A stretch of 64,000 nt of DNA from JANLYC01 sp963750495 (GTDB lineage Bacteria > Actinomycetota > Actinomycetes > Propionibacteriales > Nocardioidaceae), in contig CAVVQV010000004.1 of the NCBI GenBank assembly GCA_963750495.1, positions 1 to 64,000 on the forward strand. The letters run 5' to 3'. Under the pieces are notes generated by a model. It saw only the letters and a program-made list of their open reading frames with translations, made no database searches and had not been told where the DNA came from. The position numbers and the translations under genes are program-made. Numbering within the stretch: the stretch's first letter is position 1; each line of letters starts with the position of its first letter. This document shows, one piece after another, positions 59,951-64,000 of this stretch.

Positions 59951-61369
59951 TCAGCCAACAGCGCCCTCCATTTGCATTTCGATCAACCGGTTGAGCTCGA
60001 GCGCGTACTCCATGGGCAACTCCCGCGCGATCGGCTCGATGAACCCCCGCACGATCATCGCCATCGCCTCGTCCTCGCGCATGCCGCGGCTCATCAGGTA
60101 GAAGAGCTGGTCGTCGCTGACGCGGGACACGGTCGCCTCGTGACCCATCGACACGTCGTCCTCACGGACGTCGACGTACGGGTAGGTGTCGCTGCGGCTG
60201 ATGTTGTCGACCAGCAGCGCGTCACACCGCACGGTGCTGGCGCTGTGGTGAGCACCGTCGGCCACCTGGACGAGGCCTCGGTACGACGTGCGGCCGCCGC
60301 CTCGGGCCACGGACTTGGAGATGATCGAGCTCGACGTGTGCGGAGCCGCGTGGACCATCTTGGCGCCGGCGTCCTGGTGCTGACCCTCGCCCGAGAACGC
60401 GATAGAGAGCGTCTCGCCCTTGGCGTGCTCACCGAGCAAGTAGATCGCCGGGTACTTCATGGTGACCTTCGACCCGATGTTGCCGTCGACCCACTCCATG
60501 GTGGCGCCGGCCTCGCACGTCGCGCGCTTGGTGACGAGGTTGTAGACGTTGTTCGACCAGTTCTGGATCGTCGTGTAGCGGCACCGGCCGCCCTTCTTGA
60601 CGATGATCTCGACGACGGCCGAGTGCAGGGAGTCGGAGCTGTAGATCGGGGCGGTGCAACCCTCGACGTAGTGCACGTAAGCGCCCTCGTCGACGATGAT
60701 GAGCGTCCGCTCGAACTGTCCCATGTTCTCGGTGTTGATCCGGAAGTATGCCTGCAGCGGGATGTCGACGTGGACACCCGGGGGTACGTAGATGAACGAG
60801 CCGCCGGACCACACGGACGTGTTGAGCGCCGCGAACTTGTTGTCACCGACCGGGATCACCGAGCCGAAGTACTCCTTGAAGATGTCCTCGTGCTCGCGGA
60901 GCGCCGTGTCGGTGTCGAGGAAGAGGACACCCTGCTCCTCGAGGTCCTCGCGGATCTTGTGGTAGACGACCTCGGACTCGTACTGCGCCGCGACGCCCGC
61001 CACCAACCGCTGCTTCTCTGCCTCGGGGATGCCGAGCCTGTCGTAGGTGTTCTTGATGTCCTCGGGGAGGTCTTCCCACGACGTCGCCTGCTTCTCGGTG
61101 GAGCGGACGAAGTACTTGATGTTGTCGAAGTCGATGCCGGAGAGGTCCGACCCCCAGGTCGGCATGGGCTTGCGACCGAAGAGCTTCAGTCCCTTCAGGC
61201 GCAGGTCGAGCATCCACTGCGGCTCGCTCTTGAGCGCCGAGATGCTGCGCACGACGGTCTCGTTGAGCCCGCGCTGAGCGGTGGCGCCCGCAAGGTCTGA
61301 GTCGGCCCAGCCGTACTCGTAGCGGCCGATGCCCTCGAGCTCGGGGTTCAGCTGCTCGATCGATGTCAT
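59951..61369 (-). CDS. sufB: Fe-S cluster assembly protein SufB
   Basis: Core scaffold of the SufBCD complex, 472 residues. It has the SufB-specific opening YGWADSDLAGATAQRGLNE, IKYFVRSTEKQA and beta-helix core with VEGCTAPIYSSDSLHSAVVEI. The C-terminal LFYLMSRGMREDEAMAMIVRGF includes the cluster-assembly region. Start overlaps the sufR stop by four bases. No intein is present, unlike some mycobacterial sufB genes. Confidence 0.96.
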   Translation of the reverse strand: MTSIEQLNPELEGIGRYEYGWADSDLAGATAQRGLNETVVRSISALKSEPQWMLDLRLKGLKLFGRKPMPTWGSDLSGIDFDNIKYFVRSTEKQATSWEDLPEDIKNTYDRLGIPEAEKQRLVAGVAAQYESEVVYHKIREDLEEQGVLFLDTDTALREHEDIFKEYFGSVIPVGDNKFAALNTSVWSGGSFIYVPPGVHVDIPLQAYFRINTENMGQFERTLIIVDEGAYVHYVEGCTAPIYSSDSLHSAVVEIIVKKGGRCRYTTIQNWSNNVYNLVTKRATCEAGATMEWVDGNIGSKVTMKYPAIYLLGEHAKGETLSIAFSGEGQHQDAGAKMVHAAPHTSSSIISKSVARGGGRTSYRGLVQVADGAHHSASTVRCDALLVDNISRSDTYPYVDVREDDVSMGHEATVSRVSDDQLFYLMSRGMREDEAMAMIVRGFIEPIARELPMEYALELNRLIEMQMEGAVG

Positions 61370-62202
61370 GAAGTGGACCTCCCGGTCGGAACGGTGTCAG
61401 GGGATGCTGGGTCTCGGTGGTCTCGCGTCGTACTGCGTTGCTTGCTGCGGCTGTGTGGCGAAAGCTTCGGGTCGGTGGTGATCGTGGCCAGCAGCCGTCC
61501 GGGCCGCGGCTGGGTGTCGGGGACGTTGGTGGTGCACACCCCGTCGCCGTGCGCGATCGTGGCAAGGCGTTGCACGTGCCGCCCCAGCAGCCGGGCGAAC
61601 ACCTCGGTCTCGGCCTCGCACAGCTGAGGGAACTCAGCGGCCACGTGGGCTACCGGACAGTGGTGCTGGCACAGCTGGTCGCCGATGGGTGCGCTGCGGA
61701 CCGAGGCAGCGTAGCCGTCCGCGGTCAGCGCCTCGGCCAGCACCTCCGCCCGGTCGGCGGGGGCCGCCGCTTCGACGGCAGGGCGGTAACGCTCCTCGAG
61801 CTCGGAGGTGCGACGTCGGGCGAACTCCGCTACGGCAGCCTCTCCCCCGGTCTCGCGCATGAAGCGCAGGGCGCTGGCCGCGAGGTCGTCGTAGGACTGG
61901 ATGAAGGTGTCGCGTCCGGAGTCGGTCAGCACGAAGACCTTGGCCGGGCGGCCCCGGCCACGGGCTCCGTAGACACGCGGCTCGCGAGCCTCGACAGCGC
62001 CCTCGGTGACCAGGTGGTCGAGGTGTCGGCGCACCGCGGCGGGTGTGAGGTCGAGCCGTTCGGCCAGTGCTGCAGCCGTGGACGGACCGTGCTCGAGGAT
62101 CGAGGAGGCCACCCGCTCGCGGGTCGGGGCGTCGTCACCGGCATAGGCGTCCGAGGGCGTCGACGTCATCGACGGCCGTGTGGACTCCCGGGTGGATTTC
62201 AC
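61366..62202 (-). CDS. sufR: SufR-type Fe-S-responsive transcriptional repressor
   Basis: Autoregulator of the suf operon. The 278-residue protein has a winged helix-turn-helix (about 28-95, ALAERLDLTPAAVRRHLDHL) and a C-terminal cluster-binding zone LCQHHCPVAHVAAEFPQLCEAE with Cys168, Cys172 and Cys185; Cys213 lies further on. The polar C-terminal tail is extra. The GTG at 62202 fits a leaderless transcript from the CACAAT -10. The ATG at 62169 is an alternative that starts after the operator. It leads the leftward suf operon. Confidence 0.92.
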   Translation of the reverse strand: MKSTRESTRPSMTSTPSDAYAGDDAPTRERVASSILEHGPSTAAALAERLDLTPAAVRRHLDHLVTEGAVEAREPRVYGARGRGRPAKVFVLTDSGRDTFIQSYDDLAASALRFMRETGGEAAVAEFARRRTSELEERYRPAVEAAAPADRAEVLAEALTADGYAASVRSAPIGDQLCQHHCPVAHVAAEFPQLCEAETEVFARLLGRHVQRLATIAHGDGVCTTNVPDTQPRPGRLLATITTDPKLSPHSRSKQRSTTRDHRDPASPDTVPTGRSTS

Positions 62203-62237
62203 AACACCATTGTGTCCTAATTCGACGAAGGCCTCAA
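62200..62237 (-). promoter_or_regulatory. sufR-suf promoter with palindromic operator
   Basis: TTGAGG (62237-62232), 17 bases, CACAAT (62214-62209) on the minus strand predict a start at or next to GTG 62202. Bases 62200-62214 form the perfect inverted repeat CACAA-N5-TTGTG, covering the -10 and start point. This is the position of a repressor operator, most likely for SufR itself. Confidence 0.6.
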
Positions 62238-62252
62238 ATAAGGCTCACCTAA
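62234..62252. promoter_or_regulatory. DtxR/IdeR-like iron box
   Basis: TCAAATAAGGCTCACCTAA matches the 19-bp iron-box consensus TTAGGTTAGGCTAACCTAA at 14 positions, with a near-perfect right half. It overlaps the suf -35. It suggests iron-dependent control of suf, of the divergent ABC gene, or both. Confidence 0.5.
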
Positions 62253-62276
62253 CCCAGTCGGCGCGGCCATCCTGCA

Positions 62277-62288
62277 TAGACTTCCTGC
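62277..62288 (+). promoter_or_regulatory. Leaderless promoter element of the divergent ABC gene
   Basis: TAGACT (62277-62282), six bases, then GTG 62289. No Shine-Dalgarno. Confidence 0.45.
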
Positions 62289-63212
62289 GTGACAGCCCCC
62301 GCCGTCGAGGTCACTGACCTCACGATGACCTATGGCGCCAAGACCGCCGTGGACGGGCTCTCGCTCACCGTCGAACCAGGATCGATCACGGCCGTTCTCG
62401 GGCCCAACGGTGCCGGCAAGACGACGCTCATCGAGACCTGTGAAGGGTACCGGCGGCCAGCGGGCGGCACGGTCCGGGTCCTCGGGCTCGACCCGATCCA
62501 GCAGCACGAGGCGCTGGCACCGCGACTGGGTGTGATGCTGCAGTCCGGCGGCGCCTGGTCTGCCGTCCGGGCCGTCGAGATGCTCGAGTACGTCGCGTCC
62601 TTGCACGCTCATCCCCTCCCCGTCGCGGCCCTCGTCGAACGGCTCGGGCTCGGTTCGTGCGGTCGGACGCCCTACCGACGTCTCAGTGGCGGCCAGCAGC
62701 AGCGACTCGGGCTCGCCATGGCACTCGTTGGCCGCCCCGAGCTGGTCTTCCTCGACGAGCCGACCGCCGGGCTCGACCCGCAGGCGCGCCGCGTGACCTG
62801 GGAGCTGATCGAAGAACTGCGCGCCGACGGGGTGACGGTGGTGCTCTCCACTCACTACATGGAGGAGGCGGAGCGGCTCGCCACCCTCGTGTACGTCGTG
62901 GACCACGGACGGGTGCTGACCTCCGGTACGCCGCTCGCGCTCACGGCCGCGCGGGCGCAGAACGTGATCAGCTTCCAGGCACCCGCGGCGCTCGACACCG
63001 CACCCCTGGTCGCTGCGCTGCCGCCGGACTGCACCGTCACCGAGCGACCAGCCGGGTGCTATCGCGTGGACGGCCTGGTCAACCCGCAGACGCTGGCCGC
63101 GGTCACCGCCTGGTGCGCCGCGCTCGACGTCATGCCCGAGCACCTCAATGTCGCGAGAAGCACCCTCGAGGACGTCTTCCTCGACCTCACGGGACGTGAG
63201 CTCCGGTCATGA
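62289..63212 (+). CDS. ABC-2 exporter ATP-binding protein next to sufR
   Basis: A 307-residue ABC ATPase with Walker A GPNGAGKTT, signature RLSGGQQQRLGLAMAL, Walker B LVFLDEPTAGLDPQ and the drug-exporter-type C-terminal extension (about 215-307, LEDVFLDLTGREL). It is coupled by ATGA to its permease. The same divergent pair next to sufR occurs in mycobacteria, near a heme A synthase gene, but the transported substrate is not established. Confidence 0.9.
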   Translation: MTAPAVEVTDLTMTYGAKTAVDGLSLTVEPGSITAVLGPNGAGKTTLIETCEGYRRPAGGTVRVLGLDPIQQHEALAPRLGVMLQSGGAWSAVRAVEMLEYVASLHAHPLPVAALVERLGLGSCGRTPYRRLSGGQQQRLGLAMALVGRPELVFLDEPTAGLDPQARRVTWELIEELRADGVTVVLSTHYMEEAERLATLVYVVDHGRVLTSGTPLALTAARAQNVISFQAPAALDTAPLVAALPPDCTVTERPAGCYRVDGLVNPQTLAAVTAWCAALDVMPEHLNVARSTLEDVFLDLTGRELRS

Positions 63213-63985
63213 CCACGCTGTCGTTCGTGCCGGCTCCCGGTGGTCGCCCGCTGCACCGGATGGTCGCGACCCACGCCGCCATGGAGACTCGTCTGCTGCT
63301 GCGCAACGGCGAACAGCTGCTGCTCGCGATCGTGATCCCGCTGCTGCTCCTGGTCGGCGGCGCCGAGTCCGGCAACGTGGTCGACCTCGGTACGGGTCGG
63401 CGCATCGACGTCCTGACGCCGGGTGTGCTGGCGCTGGCCGTGATGTCGACCGCCTTCACCTCACTTGCGATCGCGACCGCCTTCGAGCGCCGGTACGGCG
63501 TGCTCAAACGACTCGGCGCGTCTCCCCTGCCACGCGCTGGACTGCTGTTCGGCAAGGTCGGCTCCTTGCTGACCGTCATCGGACTGCAGGTCGTCGTCAT
63601 CATCGTCATCGGGCTGTTGCTGGGGTGGTCCCCGTCTGGTGGAGTTTCCGCGGCGGCGGGCTCGGTGCTGCTGGTCGTTCTGGGAACCGCCGCCTTCGCG
63701 GCCCTGGGGCTGTTGCTGGCAGGCACGCTGAGAGCCGAGGCCACGCTGGCGGCGGCCAACCTCGTCTACGTCCTGCTGCTGGTTGCCGGCGCTGTCGTCG
63801 TACCGGTCTCGTCGTACCCGAGCGCCATGCGCGACATGGTGACGCTGCTGCCCTCCGGCGCTCTCGCGCAGGGGCTTCGTGAGGTGCTGTCGGGCGCTGG
63901 GCTCGGCGGCACCCACCTGCTCGTGCTCGCCACGTGGGCGTTCGTGGCCTCGCTGCTGACGGTGAGGACGTTCCGGTGGGAGTGA
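63209..63985 (+). CDS. ABC-2 type exporter permease
   Basis: A 258-residue membrane protein with six predicted helices (starts include LLLAIVIPLLLLVGG, GVLALAVMSTAFTSLAIATAF and VVVIIVIGLLLG). It has a family-typical FERRYGVLKRLGASPLPRAGLL cytoplasmic loop. It is the partner of the preceding ATPase and is complete within the window. Confidence 0.88.
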   Translation: MTTLSFVPAPGGRPLHRMVATHAAMETRLLLRNGEQLLLAIVIPLLLLVGGAESGNVVDLGTGRRIDVLTPGVLALAVMSTAFTSLAIATAFERRYGVLKRLGASPLPRAGLLFGKVGSLLTVIGLQVVVIIVIGLLLGWSPSGGVSAAAGSVLLVVLGTAAFAALGLLLAGTLRAEATLAAANLVYVLLLVAGAVVVPVSSYPSAMRDMVTLLPSGALAQGLREVLSGAGLGGTHLLVLATWAFVASLLTVRTFRWE

Positions 63986-64000
63986 TCGAGCGCACCAGCC
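63982..64000 (+). CDS. Start of the next gene, cut by the window edge
   Basis: GTGATCGAGCGCACCAGC overlaps the permease stop by GTGA, the pattern used throughout the window, and would encode MIERTS. In related genomes a COX15/CtaA-like heme A synthase gene often follows this ABC pair, but only six residues are visible, so identity is a guess. A GTG at 63976 is also in frame. Confidence 0.35.

Noticed and set aside
59682..59958. Two small frames (77 and 83 codons) in the sufB-sufD spacer
   Set aside because: Arg/Ala/Pro-rich translations without a family match, overlapping each other and the flanking genes, and no good ribosome site.

Overview
The window is chromosomal DNA of a high-G+C actinobacterium. 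Gene content and order fit the Propionibacteriales (Nocardioides/Aeromicrobium-like), but no 16S or other marker is present, so the family is an inference. Supporting signs are the sufR-B-D-Rieske-C-S-U-T cluster with a divergent ABC exporter, a mabA-inhA style fabG-fabI pair, divergent glgC/glgM, acVLRF1, a Cds1-type cysteine desulfhydrase, many GTG starts and many four-base ATGA/GTGA gene overlaps. Coding density is very high and no gap exceeds about 270 bases. I see no rRNA, tRNA, CRISPR array, insertion sequence or phage.

Layout. 1-2.2 kb: a dipeptide-type ABC ATPase and an SDR gene diverge from two mirror-image operator/promoter sites. 2.2-5 kb: DUF427, PAP2 membrane phosphatase, APH-like kinase and VOC genes. 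5.2-9.25 kb: a five-gene DUF4129-membrane-MoxR-DUF58-membrane operon. 9.3-17.3 kb: sucrase/ferredoxin-like protein, a RecQ fused to a degenerate phosphoribosyltransferase-like tail, a MerB-family protein, LtrA, then a tight Cds1-HipA-like kinase-DUF3037 operon and a methyltransferase. 17-24 kb: DoxX, cyclophilin, gamma-glutamyltransferase, glgC, glgM, AlkD and a DinB-SnoaL fusion. 24-37 kb: aldo-keto reductase, ring-cleavage-type dioxygenase, peptide deformylase, diguanylate cyclase, TrmH-type methyltransferase, siroheme synthase, PEBP, a lipase-like hydrolase, TauE-SPFH-NfeD, an ABC ATPase and serB.

37.8-43.5 kb is a cyanophycin locus. Cyanophycinase and a full-length cyanophycin synthetase overlap on the plus strand and converge, across a perfect 25-bp palindrome, on a second CphA-like protein. 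That protein keeps the N-terminal region and Mur-ligase half but has lost the ATP-grasp half. 43.5-54.5 kb carries fatty-acid synthesis (fabI, fabG), dodecin, DUF3099, a small Cys/His protein, moaA, SURF1, an SDR without its catalytic Tyr/Lys, an MsbA-like exporter, an enoyl-CoA hydratase relative, an ABC-F factor and a zinc metallopeptidase.

54.5-64 kb is the SUF Fe-S cluster assembly operon, read leftward from sufR and ending in acVLRF1. A divergent ABC exporter runs off the right edge. The sufR promoter carries a DtxR/IdeR-like iron box over the -35 region and a perfect CACAA-N5-TTGTG palindrome over the -10/start.

A recurring feature is a TAnnnT hexamer 6-8 bases upstream of an ATG/GTG with no Shine-Dalgarno. 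It occurs at about 15 genes and implies that many transcripts here are leaderless.
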